A DNA stretch of 64,000 bases from Calliopsis andreniformis (Eukaryota; Arthropoda; Insecta; Hymenoptera; Andrenidae): the NCBI RefSeq assembly GCF_051401765.1, contig NW_027480542.1:806001-870000 (forward strand), given 5' to 3'. Position numbers and translations under genes: made by a program. Of the stretch, positions 11,791 through 23,714 are shown in pieces. A model generated the notes under the pieces. That model did no database searches and had not been told where the DNA came from. It saw nothing but the letters and a program-made list of their open reading frames with translations. The first letter of the stretch is position 1. Each line of letters opens with the position of its first letter.

Positions 11791-12950
11791 CAACCCGGCA
11801 TCCTCATTCAGACTCGCTTGTCCATAAGGTATAAGAAGTCTTAGACTGTCCACCTCACTGGGAGTTTGCTTCTTCAACAATATGCATATATGACTATACA
11901 AAGTAGATATTCTGTATTATATTACAACGTCGAATATCTATTCCATACAAAAAAATTTACCAACAAAATTTATTATACGTGCGTATGAAACATTTTGCAA
12001 CAACACCTTTTCACAGGCGATTATTCAAAACTGTCACGATCACACTGTCCTAAATATCAAAGATTCATTTATTTATTACATATTTCGTGACGCTAGCACT
12101 CATAATATACATACGTATCTCTCACTTATAGTTGTGTACGTGTCTCTCATTATAGGAAACGTTATGTCTTGACACTAGGTACATGAGTTGATCGCTATCG
12201 TGTATCCTTTTCCCGAAAACTGAGTATTCCAATTTTACCCGAAACGTATTTTATCAATATCTCAACACGCTTGTAATATGCTCTAAATTTAAAGATATTT
12301 TTCTTATGCCGGATATTTCCAAATATGTAGAGCATTTTTGGAGAATATATTATACGCACGTGGACAATGATAAAAGTTGATGTGTACATATATTCGGAAA
12401 CGCTTAGTTTTTCAGTTACACATTATTTTATGTTATGTAAAACGCTGGCTCGAATCCTATAAAAAATAAGAAATAACTTGAGACACTTTTGTAGAGTAGG
12501 TTCTAGATACAAAAACATTGAAAAAAGTTCAAACACAAATATGCCCGAAAACGTTCTTTAGTTACATGCTATTATACAGTGTGTAAAATGCTGGCTCATT
12601 TCTTGCCTGCAGACGGTGTGCTATTCTCTTTAAGGCCTTACTAGGCCCAGGTTACTCTGACCGTTTAAATGAGTGGCATATATGTTGTGACAGGTCTTAA
12701 AGAAAGTATAACACCGTACAGAATATAAAATAGCATACAGGATATCTTAGCTAAAGGAGATCACCTAAATATTTTCTTCATTTTTAATGACACAAAACAT
12801 GTTTATAGTGTAACAACCGGCAGCAGCTTCGCATACACATACGAAGAAATCGAATTCTAACCAAAAAAACAATCTTTGTCTTAATAAATAACAAGTGATA
12901 GTTCAAATCTGTACAGTGGCAGTGACCCGAGCCCACCACCTCAATTCCCT
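11788..12950. other. AT-rich intergenic DNA, nothing recognised
   Basis: No motif, repeat partner or extended coding frame was seen on either strand. Confidence 0.5.
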
Positions 12951-13276
12951 AGATCAAATCATCGCGCCAGCGACAAGCGACGCGCTTGCGCACATACAGT
13001 AGAACGCTTACATTTACGCATGCGTAAAAAATCGGTATAGTACCGAAGCGACATTCTATGGCGTACGCACTGACAATCGGATGATGACATCGCAAACCAA
13101 TCGGCAAGCGAAACTCTCGATACGCCTGCGCAGGCATCACCAGATGCATGCGCGAAAACTTCGGAACCAATTAGGAACACATATCCTGCGACGACCCCCG
13201 AACGCGCAAGCGCAGCGCAGTGCTTCCCCTAAATTAAGGGGAGTCACCAGATCCAAACGAAAGAGACATTTTTCTT

Positions 13277-13284
13277 GTATAAAT
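13277..13284 (+). promoter_or_regulatory. TATA-box-like element
   Basis: TATAAATA lies in a locally GC-rich block (about 12950-13330, rich in GCGC-type sites) and is followed about 45 bp later by a long hairpin. It could be the promoter of an LTR or of a structured RNA. There is no transcript evidence. Confidence 0.35.
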
Positions 13285-13322
13285 ACGGCTGCATCAGCGA
13301 GGTGTAGAGAGGCAGTACGTAA

Positions 13323-13462
13323 AGAACCTTTCTGACCAGCAGGTACTGCGGGCGGTCTATTCTTCCCTCCCGATGGCGCGTGTTAGGCATTACCCCTTGA
13401 AACCAATACTAAGGGAGGGAACAATAGACCGCCCGCAATACCTGCTGATCAGACAGGTTCTC
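13323..13462. repeat. 49-bp-arm hairpin with about 41-nt loop
   Basis: The left arm 13323-13371 and right arm 13413-13462 are reverse complements with only a few mismatches, sharing the core CAGCAGGTAYTGCGGGCGGT. A transcript would fold into a stem of almost 50 bp. No second copy is present. It might be a small foldback element or an expressed hairpin RNA. Confidence 0.6.
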
Positions 13463-13476
13463 TTCCGAGGAAAGTC

Positions 13477-13772
13477 ACTAAATTTGTAGGCGCAATATCT
13501 TGAAAATTAATTTAAAAAAGTATATAAGTTAGACGTCGCTGGATTCGTCTTGAAACACATTATCAACTGATATGTAAAAAAATATATAGTTCCATTTAAA
13601 CAATCAAACTTGACCATCATATCTCATGTAATAATAAGGTTACAAAAATTCGCCTTCGCTAATAAATTGGCCCCTTCAAACCATAAAATCCTGTATAAAT
13701 AATTTTTTTTTATCTCTAATACTTTAAGAAATAACGCACTGTGCAGTGTTCGCTGGGACACCCTGTATATTT
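13477..13772 (+). repeat. about 296-bp dispersed repeat, copy 1, ending GGGACACCCTGTATA
   Basis: Highly similar to 50391-50687, from ACTAAATTTGTAGGCGCAAT through CGCCTTCGCTAATAAATTGG to the terminal GGGACACCCTGTATA. The 3' end is the same ACACCCTGTA terminus carried by the foldback array at 27.7-35.4 kb, but no matching inverted terminus is visible at the other end. It is probably one arm of a Tc1/mariner-like non-autonomous element. Confidence 0.7.
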
Positions 13773-13854
13773 ATTTTAAAGAGAAATCGTAGTCTGTGAA
13801 ATTTATTTCTTAACCGCACGCCACACGAATTCTACTAGTGCGTCTACTACGACG

Positions 13855-13861
13855 CACAGTG
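13855..13861 (+). other. Transib terminus: CACAGTG heptamer
   Basis: CACAGTG is followed by GGGCAAAATGGCAAAAAAGT and an A-rich tract, and stands about 330 bp beyond the C-terminal end of the Transib transposase relic. Transib elements end in CACWRTG, the sequence equated with the V(D)J signal heptamer. The opposite end was not found, so the 5-bp duplication cannot be verified. Confidence 0.6.
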
Positions 13862-14189
13862 GGGCAAAATGGCAAAAAAGTGGAAAAAAATCAATATCTC
13901 TGCAAATAATGATTATATCGACTTGAAATTTTCAGGTATATCACTGCTCTTATACCAGAAAATATTTGCTAAATTTCAAGTCGTTCGGTCAATAGGGAGC
14001 CAAGAAAAAAGTTACGGAAGTTGTCAGTTCTTCGAATATTTTAGAAAAAAAAATCGAAAATTTGACCCTTCGGATATTGAAATATTTTCGATTAAATTTC
14101 ACTAAACTTTTTAGAAAACGGATAATTTTATTATAAATAATTAATATATAAAGTAATTAATTTAAAAATGATTAAAAATAATAATTACT

Positions 14190-15135
14190 TAAATTAACAA
14201 TTTTAAGGCTTCCGCACTGACTTCGATATGTTTTTTTTTCATTTCTGGTCGCAAATGAGATATGTACGGGTCGAATGATTCCAATATTCGATGAAATGCA
14301 TCTTCATTCGTTGTTAAACGAGAAATTTTTCTGGCATGGTGTAATCTAAATGTTTTATAATCTTTATTCCTGTTTTCTTGCGCTTCTTCAGAAAGCTGTC
14401 CGATCGGAAGAGCTGCTGTTTATATCACTTCGGCACCATGAATTAATAATTTGTGCACACTAGAGGACATAAAATACAAACCAAATTTATCTGGATCAAT
14501 TGCATGATGACAGTTAATAACTTCTAAAATTACGGAAAATTTTCGAATTAAATCTTCATTAATTTGTGTTATTTCCGATGTCAAAGATGTGTCGGCGAAA
14601 AATCTCCTAGAAGTATTTCCTGTGTTCGATGAGCCATATCCTTGCCGTACAAAATCTACACGGATCCCCATTTTACGAAAGAACTCTTCTTGAATTCGTT
14701 TTTTTTTTCAGCCTCTTTCAGTGGAAGCGTATCTTTTGACGTTCTCCAATTTTGAAAACTCAAATTGTAAGCAATATGAAGTATATACTCCATGCATTTT
14801 ATTCTACAATGAAGAGGCGATAATCCAAGTTTCAGAGATTTTTCACTTGATTGCTTGCTCTTAACCTTTTGTAAATTATTCATTTCGGAAGGACGGGCAT
14901 TGCAAATAAAGCAGTTACTTGCAGAGGCAGTTCCTGTTACTGCTTGTGCTACTTTCCCATCTAACATGGTGAAAATAAGTACATGCTTTACTAATATTGT
15001 TCTATCACCAAAAAGCAAATTTGTGTTTTTCAAGTTTTTATATTCCTTTTCCACACTTTCCATTTCTGAACGATCCAATTCAATGGTTTCTTTCTCAAAC
15101 CGAAAACGTAACGCTCTGCAGTAACGTGTAGATTT
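14190..15135 (-). pseudogene. Transib transposase relic 2 (RAG1-core relative), C-terminal half
   Basis: Minus-strand reading begins YKSTRYCRALRFRFEKET (about 15130). It then gives HVLIFTMLDGKVAQAVTGT with a CFIC pair (cysteine dyad), GLSPLHCRIKCMEYILHIAY, GYGSSNTGNTSRRFF and SSSVHKLLIHGAEVI. One stop follows, then TAALPIGQLSEEAQENRNK and HHARKISR. The natural C-terminus is near 14190 (ALKLLI then stop). These blocks and their order match Transib transposases; the SEEAQENRNK block holds the likely catalytic glutamate. It is inactivated by one frameshift near 14656-14671, an in-frame stop, and loss of the N-terminal half with the first catalytic Asp region. It is clearly better preserved than relic 1. 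Confidence 0.8.
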
Positions 15136-15720
15136 GTAATTTTTTATTTATAGAAAAAAATACACGTTTCCTGCTAAACAATACCGACAACTTTGAAAAA
15201 AATAAGAAAAATAATTAGACAAAAAAAGTTTTCTTCTATGGTATTCCTCCTTCAATATCATTTAAATGCTATAAACATTTTTTGCGTCATTAAAAATAGA
15301 GAAGATATTTAGAAGGCTTCTTTCAGTTGAGACATCCTTTACATGGACTTTTTAAGGCACATGGAACCAAAAAGATGCCAGTACCACTTTTCTGATATCG
15401 AGAACATCGACTTTGAAATTCAAATGTGTTAAAACAATTCCATGTAAATTCTTTATGAAAATTAAGTTATTCTTAATGCTTGGCACATAATAAGGAGCAT
15501 ATATACAAACTAATGAATTTAATTTTTTAGTTAACGAGTTATTGAAAACAATATTAAGAAAAATATTATAGCACTTGCATCTCTTGAGTAAAAACTTATT
15601 TCAATAATTTGTTAAGCAATCAATTTTTCTGGCCTTTAAATTGCTACGTACGGAGAATATTTTCCGTTACTCTATCAAATATTCGAGTCTCTGCCTGTTA
15701 AAAGAAATTTTAAGCTCTCA

Positions 15721-15843
15721 CTGATCACAGATCAGTTTTGTCAGCAAGCACATTTATCCTCAGAGGCTCCCTGATTTTACATCAGGTTCGTCCTCGTCTA
15801 CAATAATCCCAAATGCTAACTGATCTTGCATCAGTTTCGTCGG
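15721..15843 (+). repeat. three short palindromes at a 50-bp period
   Basis: CTGATCACAGATCAG (15721), CTGATTTTACATCAG (15771) and CTGATCTTGCATCAG (15820) are each followed by a KTYGTC-type tail (TTTTGTC, GTTCGTC, TTTCGTC). Unit spacing is 50 and 49 bp. The arms are conserved while the loops differ. Confidence 0.6.
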
Positions 15844-16852
15844 TTGTACCAACCAATGTTTCAACCACTATATTCTTTGGAAATATATTTATCCCCACCG
15901 GCCTCTCGCGTTGCTCGCGTCCCGTCGCGTAACAAAATGATATCTTTACGTAACGTTGGATTACTTAAATTGTTTACAACATTATATTTTACAATTTAAC
16001 TAACCATCTCTACTCTTAACTGAAAAACTTCAAAACTGTTAATAGCATCCTTTTGGTTTTAAATATCATAAAATCGTTCATCGATATTAGATGCTGTCAT
16101 TCTACTGTTATATTTAAAAATTTGAATAAGTCTTTTTATTCCAACGTGTTCTACTTCTCAAGAAGATAAAAAGTTGAAAAGGTGAAAGACACTATATATA
16201 AATTAACCGTTCTTTTAGAAAACCATGTCAAAATTTCAATTATTCTTAAACTCGTTATATTTATAACGTTTTTACATTTAACAATCAGGTAAATAGGTAC
16301 ATAATAACGTGCTATTGACGAAGTAGCGGTGAATTGATGTTTAGCTCGGAAAATATATCGTAATATTAGTAGAAATACTGGAAGACCTTTGCGTCTAGTA
16401 GAAATGCCAAATCGGGATTTTCAGTGACTAGATTTAGTGACTAGATTCACTGATCAAAAAGTAATTATTTTTGTATCTAAAATGTGTTCGAATAATTCTT
16501 AAAGAAGGTGTTGAGAATTCGCAAGCATTTAAATACACAAGTTTTACTTTAAGCTAAGTAATGTATTTTAAGAGATACAACAGTTAAAATAACGAGTTTG
16601 AAGACGCATACTCGAGAGAAAGTCTGAGTAGAAAATTCTTTAGTTACAAATTTCCTAGATGTATGTATGAGGGGTGTTGGGTCTTTGAGAGGTTTAACTA
16701 GACATTTCCTTGGTTCCTCTTTGGTTAATTATTTATTCAATCTTATTTTACATGGGACTGCGTGGCACATCTCGAGCCGTAAACTCAACGCACCTATGCC
16801 GTGACTTTCTCATCGAGTCTCTGCCGTTGCGCTTCGCACGCGTTCGCGCAGG

Positions 16853-19800
16853 CCCCCAACAAGGGGAATCACGTAATTGAGACGAGTTATATGTTGAATA
16901 TGGCAACAGATAGACAAAAACTGTATAGGGAAAAGATGAATGATATGATAATATTTTTTTCCTGCGACATTATTTTTTTAATGTAATTGCATATTTTTGA
17001 TTAGTCGTATCGATTCCTTGGGTTATCCTGCGTGAAAAAGCTTTAATTTACCATGTTAAAAAAATCAATATTTCGTGAGATATTTCACATTTTTACTAAG
17101 GCAAAGGACATTAAGCGTAAACATTTGCAAATGTAAGACACGTTAAAAATAAACAACATTCTACCCCTTCAAGGCAAAAATTCTAAACATCAGTAATGTT
17201 GTATGTATTCACTTAGTTACCAGTAGTTATTTTCTGGATCACATGAGAAAATGATGCCATTCAAGAATAGTGAAAAAGTTAATATGTTTGCTTGTTTTGT
17301 GCTTTGCAATAAAAATTCTGTGAAGTTTGTATGAATGTACAATCATACGTATTTCGATTGTAAGCATACTTTGCTTTCTTGAAACCTAACAGAAATGTAC
17401 CAAAACCAGTTATAAGTAATGAAAACATACAATCCACTATATTAGCTTATGGTGAGTTTAAACCACAAGCTTTAACGAGGGAAATAGCAAGAGAATGTAA
17501 TACCACTCAAAGTTCTATCGAAAGAATTTTAAAATCGCAAAAATTGCTTTTCCATTAGACATATTTCACATTCAAGTGGTGAAATTTGACGAATGCAATT
17601 CTGTCAGTTTTTCTTACGTAGAATATATCATAATCCGAATTTCCCTCGAAAAATTGTATTGTTTGATGAATGTGCACTTACAAATAATGGAATGTACAGT
17701 AGGCATAATGAAAATAATAATTATGGACTACAGAAAGTTCACGACTTTGAAGAGAGACGAATAACCAAATACGTTTCAGTATTAATATCTGATGTGGTAT
17801 TTTAATTGCTACTATTATTAGACCATATTTCTTTACAACGAACATACTGAATGATGAAAGATATCTGTATTTTTTACAATTTCTGTAACCTGATTTCATT
17901 TATAAGCTACCTTTACAAATGCGACACAATTTGAGATATTATTAACAAGATGGTACACCTGCACATAATGCATGTATTGTAACAAATTACCTACAATAGA
18001 CTTATTCCAATAAATGGTTTGGAACACAGTACAACACTATGATCCGCACGGTCTCCAGATCTGAATCCTTTTGACATCTTTTTATGGGGTTACCTCAAAG
18101 ATAAAGTACGTTCGTGAGCATTTGCTTCTATTGATAATTTGAAAGAACATATTAAACTATAATATATTGTTGTAACATATGCAGCTTAATTCTGTCACGA
18201 AAAATATTAACAGCTCCTTCACATGGCAATTTGTGAATCGTGAATCACGCATGATGAATTCCGGCCATACGGCTTTCTTGAAATCAATGCGATTGACGAA
18301 ACCGTTCGTTTCGCGATTGACGCTATCGCGACATTCGATTCACCACTTGCGAAATTAATGATAAATAGCTGTTTCAAATAATGTGAATGGACTTACAAGG
18401 AAGGGTTTTTGGTGTCCGCCTTCGATTCTTTTGATTTTCGGATATGTTATAGAGAACCAAAAAATAAGAGACACATATTTTTTTATATCGGCCTGTTTTC
18501 ATATTTAGGGGATGAAACTATCCCTCAAAGTTGATAAGATGAAATACGAGAAATAGCTTAAGTTAGTTACAAAATTATTATCAGACCTGATATGTATTCA
18601 ATTTGTGGCATATCCGGGAGGGCGAATAATGTCCCTGTTGTCAGTCACTTCGAACGGCAGTGGTGGTGGGAGGACCACCAAAATGTACGTACATGTACAT
18701 TTTGATTAACTATTTTATATCTGTACCTCAATGTTACCGATAATCCTTCTCTTGGTGGTATATTGGCACGCATATTTGGTTCGTTCTTTATCATTGGATG
18801 TTGTATATTATTAAGACGCTTTTCAAATGATGTACTAGACTAAATTAAAGAACTAATTAAAGAACTTATTAAAATCCCTTAAAAGTTTTGCAAATACTAT
18901 GTGGAAAGTTCCCTTTTACCTTTTTGTACTATTAATCGGATGAATCTAATATTTTCTATTCACTTCCCTTTTTTTATTATTTCTTTTATGTATAAGCCAA
19001 ATGGAGATAACTTAAATTTCCTGTATTTTCTCAGAAAAGTCTTTGGTCAAAAGCATGTGTATCATGAACAAGAGACAACAAGTATATTCCTTTGCTACAA
19101 AATTATATATACAGAGTATGTAATTTGAATCCAAGGTTAGTTCAAGCGTATTATATAGTAGGTCGTTGAATTCATCTTGACATCAATTACAACAATATGA
19201 AATCAAAAGTATATGATGCCATTAAAAAGAAACTCAAGGTCAACTCGGTTTCTCCTTGAAAGAAAAGTTTTTTTGGAAACTTTTAATATCGCGATTTGTA
19301 GACAATTTAAAGTTGACTAACCTACGCTAGAAACGTTTTTTTTTTTCTAAAATTATCAGAAAAGTTTGAAAATTTAAGCTATATTTTGACGCGTGATCTT
19401 GTTGCAATCGCATGTCTGTCTTCGTTATTTGTAATTGGCAAAACAAAGAAAAATATAAACGTGAATTGCGATTCATGAATCCGTATATAAAAGAATCGTC
19501 GGACACGAATGGCATACGTGAATGGCCGTGTGAAGGAGATCTAAAAAACGATGCATGAAGTACATACAATCCAGAGGCGAAGTGTTCGAAAACCTTTTGT
19601 AAGATAAGCACACGACTTATAAAAAATGTCAAACATCTCACGAAATATTCATTTTCTCAACATGGTATCTTCATGATGTTTTATGCGGAATGGCTCAAGG
19701 AATCGATACGAGAAAAATATGCATCTGCATTTTACTGATGCATCGTTGCACACATGAAAAAAAAGTCGTAAAAGAATAGACAATATCATACTATTCAAGC

Positions 19801-19876
19801 TTTCCCTCTACATTTTTTTTCTATCTAATGCCAAATTTGAGATATAACCCGTCCTAAGTGCATGATTCACCCTGTG
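16853..19876 (+). mobile_element. degraded Tc1/mariner-like transposon with about 250-bp inverted ends
   Basis: Left end 16853-17096 and right end about 19622-19876 are diverged inverted repeats (for example TCGTATCGATTCCTTG at 17006 and its complement near 19707). The right end finishes ATTCACCCTGT, i.e. ACAGGGTGAAT inward, a variant of the ACAGGGTGT terminus of the foldback array at 27.7-35.4 kb. Between the ends lies a transposase relic (17420-18170) and about 1.4 kb of non-coding filler, perhaps a later insertion. It is about 3 kb overall. Confidence 0.6.
17420..18170 (+). pseudogene. mariner/IS630-like transposase relic (insect DUF4817-type)
   Basis: Frameshifted plus-strand reading recovers an N-terminal helix-turn-helix (ALTREIARECNTTQSSIERI), then FCQFFLRRIYHNPNFPRKIV directly before LFDECALTNNG (first catalytic Asp). 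QDGTPAHNACIVTNYL near 17946 holds the second Asp, and SPDLNPFDIFLWGYLKDKV near 18055 holds the third. This motif series is typical of the abundant insect Tc1/mariner-like transposases often annotated with DUF4817. Multiple stops and frameshifts make it non-functional. It sits between the inverted ends at 16853 and 19876, so it is the probable coding part of that element. Confidence 0.75.
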
Positions 19877-22255
19877 TACTATCCATTTTTAGCGGAGAGA
19901 TGAGGACCTTGTTCTTTAGCTTGGTCACTGTCTGAACTGCGGTTCGGACTCCGACTTGAAAAGTATGCACAAATAGTAACCTAAGTCGTTGAGAACAGAA
20001 TATCTTATCATACTTATCCTTTATGAATCAGGACTAAAGATAGTCATTCAACAGAAGCCTACTATCTTAAAAAGTCCTTACGCAATGATTGAAAGATTTA
20101 ATTGAGGACGTTTCATCATCAACGTATAAGTAGGAGTTATACTGGTCCAACTTATTTGCCTACATTGTTACCAAATTCTACAGATTCGTTTCTTCGTTCA
20201 CTGAAGTGAACAACGTCAAGTTGTACTACGACACATATGGCACCCCATTTATTTTACGATGACTCTTCTCCGTATTGCAATCAATCAGTTCGCCAATTTT
20301 TAGACAAAATGTTAGAAACGAAATAGATACGGTGTAAATCCTCGTTCTTTAGATTTGATAACGGTGATCTTCTTTCTTTGAGGAGCAGTAAAAGAAACCG
20401 TTTAATATTTAGATCAGAAATTTTGAGACAGGCAATAATTAAAGTATGGGGACGAACAAACTTTCCAGCATCTATGACCAACATAAACCATTGCGCAGAA
20501 AGTAAGGAAAAACAGAAATAAAATTGAGCAACTGCCTGCACCAAAATCACTCTAAAAACAAATGGAAACGTGGTTTTTCAAGAGAAGGGTTGGGTTCTGA
20601 TCCATAGTCTCATTCATCCTTTTAACCTCTCACTGAGTAGAATACGCTGCAATCAAAATAAGTGTAACGTTGAAATGTTGAGTTACGTATACACTCGTTG
20701 ACACACACAACGTCGGCGCATCACGCGCCCAATCCAAATGGGCGACAAACTCCTGTCATGAAAAACTAGATCAAGAATAATTTTACGGTCAATATCTTTA
20801 ACAGATCTTCACCGATCCAGAAGTGTAAAATCCCGCTGTAATGACCATGACAAATAATTTTTGCACATTCTGTACAACTGGAATAACGATTATAATTTTA
20901 TGTACATTTTCACAAGTAAAAAATTTGACTGTTTTGCACTGTAAAGATGTGTATAACAGAATTTAATCAACAATCTATACAAAATTCTTGAGGTGAAGTA
21001 TAAAGTGTTATGTCTATCTCGAAATTCATAGACAAAAATATTAAATTCTTTAGAAAACAATGATTTGTGATGAACATATAACAATGACACGATAATAATC
21101 TAAACTTAAAGGAAGTGACTAAATACAGAGCCGACTGAACAATTCTGTTGTGCAACCTTGTGTATTGTTATGTAATGTCAAGTCGTAATGCAACGAAATT
21201 ATTAAACGTAAATATCAATCACTGTTGTATCATTATTTAAAAGTTTTGTAATAATAAAATTATGTCTGCAAAGTATTCTCACTTATCACTTGAATTATTA
21301 GCAACAAGATTATAATTTTTAATGCACTATTAATATTTGTTACATTTTTAAAATATGAAAGAGTAACATTCTATTTAATATCACTAGAAAAATTGCTGTG
21401 AGAAAATATTCTTGCAAAATTGTTAATCACGCGCAAAAATACGTTATTTTCTAAAAGATCCTTATATAATGATTGAAAAGGTGAAGTCATCAGTTTTAAG
21501 TACTCATTATATACAACTAATAATTTGTAAAATATAGAAGTAGTATTCACAATATTGATTACAATTTCTTTCATGCGAGTGTTATTAACAAATCAAGCGG
21601 AAAACAATTTTCAGTCGACAGCTATTATGAATATCCTCTTATATTCAACATGATTTAACATAATTTTAATTTAAGCAGTGTAATTACAGTGTAATTTGCC
21701 ATAGAGAAATTTAATCGGAGTGTAGTTAGCTATAGGGAAATTTAACACTTAAAATACGGACAAATTTCAAAAATAATTAAGAAAAATTATTTCAATAAAG
21801 TTATAGAATTCGTAATTGTCTCAAAATAAATTAACACAATAATTAATTTAAATATGGATTTACATATGAACTTCGTCTATGTCGAACACTAGTCTTTCAA
21901 ATATTATGTTGAATTTTAATGTTGAAAGAAAACAAAGCGTACAAAATACAAGATGTAATTTTGGAAAGCGTTTTGGCTATGATCTTTCGTGCAATGCGAA
22001 ACGAACTATTCCACGTACGTTTGTTTGAAAGATTGGAACAGTTTGATAAATTATACTTGATGGCATCGTAATAATTAGATTTTTCAATCGTTAACAGGTA
22101 TAAAAGTAAAGAAAAACCAAATTTTTATGTGAAATGCTAAACATGTTAAATAAAATTAATGCATTTCGAATACTCAAAATATAGTTTAATTAGCTCACAA
22201 AATACGTTGAGTTAAATGTGTACTAGAAATTTAATAAGTCTTACTAAACTTTTAG
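19877..22255. other. AT-rich DNA upstream of the first detected transporter exon
   Basis: No conserved coding, repeat partner or RNA was seen. If the upstream exons of the transporter gene are in this window, they are not recognisable here. Confidence 0.45.
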
Positions 22256-22357
22256 GTGAAATGGCAGTAATGTACCTTTATATGAGGTATAGATATCATT
22301 GGAACGAAATTATGTACAGCATGTTCACCACATTTGCCATGGTAACGAATTTAATTG
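22256..22357 (+). CDS. SLC46-type MFS transporter, internal exon 1 of 4 detected
   Basis: Exon bounded by TTTTAG and GTAAGT, 102 bp, phase 1 at both ends. It translates EMAVMYLYMRYRYHWNEIMY then SMFTTFAMVTNLI. This is the start of the second half (around TM7) of insect proton-coupled folate transporter-like proteins of the SLC46 family, which have the 'GEM..LY...R..W' pattern. The family consists of twelve-helix major facilitators that move folates and related solutes across membranes; the substrate here is unknown. The preceding exons (first six helices) were not found and probably lie left of the window or are too diverged to see. Phases join perfectly to the next exon. Confidence 0.8.
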
Positions 22358-23162
22358 GTAAGTAAGCATATATGTAATTTAGTCATTTTTTCAAAACAAA
22401 AAACTTGTGTTTATAAAAAAAATCTATTTTCTATTTCAACAGTTTTTGATAAGACGCATAAAAGGGTGAAAAACAACTTCTCTATATAGTTAGTTTTTTA
22501 CAATTTACTCTGCATGAAATATTTTATCAATTTCAGTTGAGATAAATACACTGTATACATATTTACGGGCATATAGTGATATTACTCATATTATTTTTAT
22601 ATTAGATCGGTTTATGTGTTTTATTGAAATTGGTTGTGAGGACACTCTCGATATTTGTTAATATTAATGTATTTTCCTGTGGACGCAATTACTACGGTGG
22701 CAATTAAAAACTTATAATTACATATTCGTTGATTAAAACTGTCTGTATTTAGAGTTCAACTTGTATATTCCAACTTATACGAATTAACCCATTTGCATCA
22801 TTATCACCAATTCCCGATTAGTATCATCAGAGTGCGTATATACACGCGTCCACTTTTCATCTATTTCTTTACTCTTCTCCTTCGTAAATCATCGAATTAT
22901 TAAATTTTTTATTTTTTTCTTAAATATTAATACTTAGATATAATAAAAACACATTTGTTGATAAAGGCATATTCTTCCTTATGATGAAAATGAGTTAAGA
23001 AAAAATAACTAGTCAAAAATTAACTAGTATTAAATATTATTGAAATACTAATAATTGAGTATACCAGTAATTTTAAGCCTTTAATAGTTGAATCAAATTG
23101 TAAATTTAGGTAAAAGAATATGTTTTTTTTATTCTTTAAAATATTTCTATACGTTACAACAA

Positions 23163-23205
23163 ATGTAAAAGGCACGTTTTATTATTATTATTTATTTTTA
23201 TTTAT
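23163..23205. repeat. ATTATT-rich low-complexity tract in intron
   Basis: Simple A/T triplet-like run between transporter exons. Confidence 0.7.
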
Positions 23206-23395
23206 TATTTCTTTCGATGTATTGTTATGCCCCAGCCCCACTCGGGTCACACAAATCGGTACTTGATACTTCGCCCCAGTCTCACTGGGGATAAACTGTT
23301 AAAGGGTTAATTGACAGTAGAACTAGTTCAAAAACAAATGATTTAATATTTTTTTCATTCATCTGATATCACAAATACTTTTGTTCCTTTTATAG

Positions 23396-23533
23396 GAACT
23401 GCTATATCCGTTGGCGTCTTTAGTCATATCTTAAAAATTGATGATGCGATTGTGGGTATCATGAGTTCAACGAGTAAAATTTTAGCTGGTTTTGTTTATG
23501 CGTTTGCAACTACAGATTGGATGATTTATTTAG
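23396..23533 (+). CDS. SLC46-type MFS transporter, internal exon 2 of 4 detected
   Basis: 138 bp, acceptor TTTTATAG, donor GTAAGT, phase 1 to phase 1. It encodes TAISVGVFSHILKIDDAIVG followed by IMSSTSKILAGFVYAFATTD and WMIYL. 'GVFSH.L.IDD..(I/V)G.MS..SKIL.GFVYAF' is a strongly conserved block of insect SLC46 proteins, covering roughly TM8-TM9. The frame is open and conserved with no sign of decay, so the gene is probably functional. Confidence 0.85.
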
Positions 23534-23630
23534 GTAAGTAGTTACGAACGTTAATATACTCAAATATAATTTCTTATTATCTTTATTAAATACAAACGAT
23601 ATATATCAACAATAATTCTACTCATTTTAG

Positions 23631-23714
23631 CGGCAATTGTTGAAATCGTGAATGGCACATCTTTTATAGCGATGAGATCAATAGCATCTAAGCTCGTATC
23701 ACCAGATGAACTTG
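23631..23714 (+). CDS. SLC46-type MFS transporter, internal exon 3 of 4 detected
   Basis: 84 bp, acceptor CTCATTTTAG, donor GTAAAT, phase 1 to phase 1. It encodes AAIVEIVNGTSFIAMRSIAS then KLVSPDEL. The 'NG..F.A.RS..SK.V..DELGK' block is the classic MFS loop motif region between TM10 and TM11 and completes as GKVNSLFG in the next exon, 18.4 kb away. The long following intron contains the foldback array, LTRs and a hAT relic. Confidence 0.85.

Noticed and set aside
11707..11901. 64-codon leucine-serine protein
   Set aside because: Translation of the (AG)30 microsatellite.
13855..13861. CACAGTG read as a true V(D)J signal with immune function
   Set aside because: Insects lack V(D)J recombination; the heptamer is explained as a Transib terminus.
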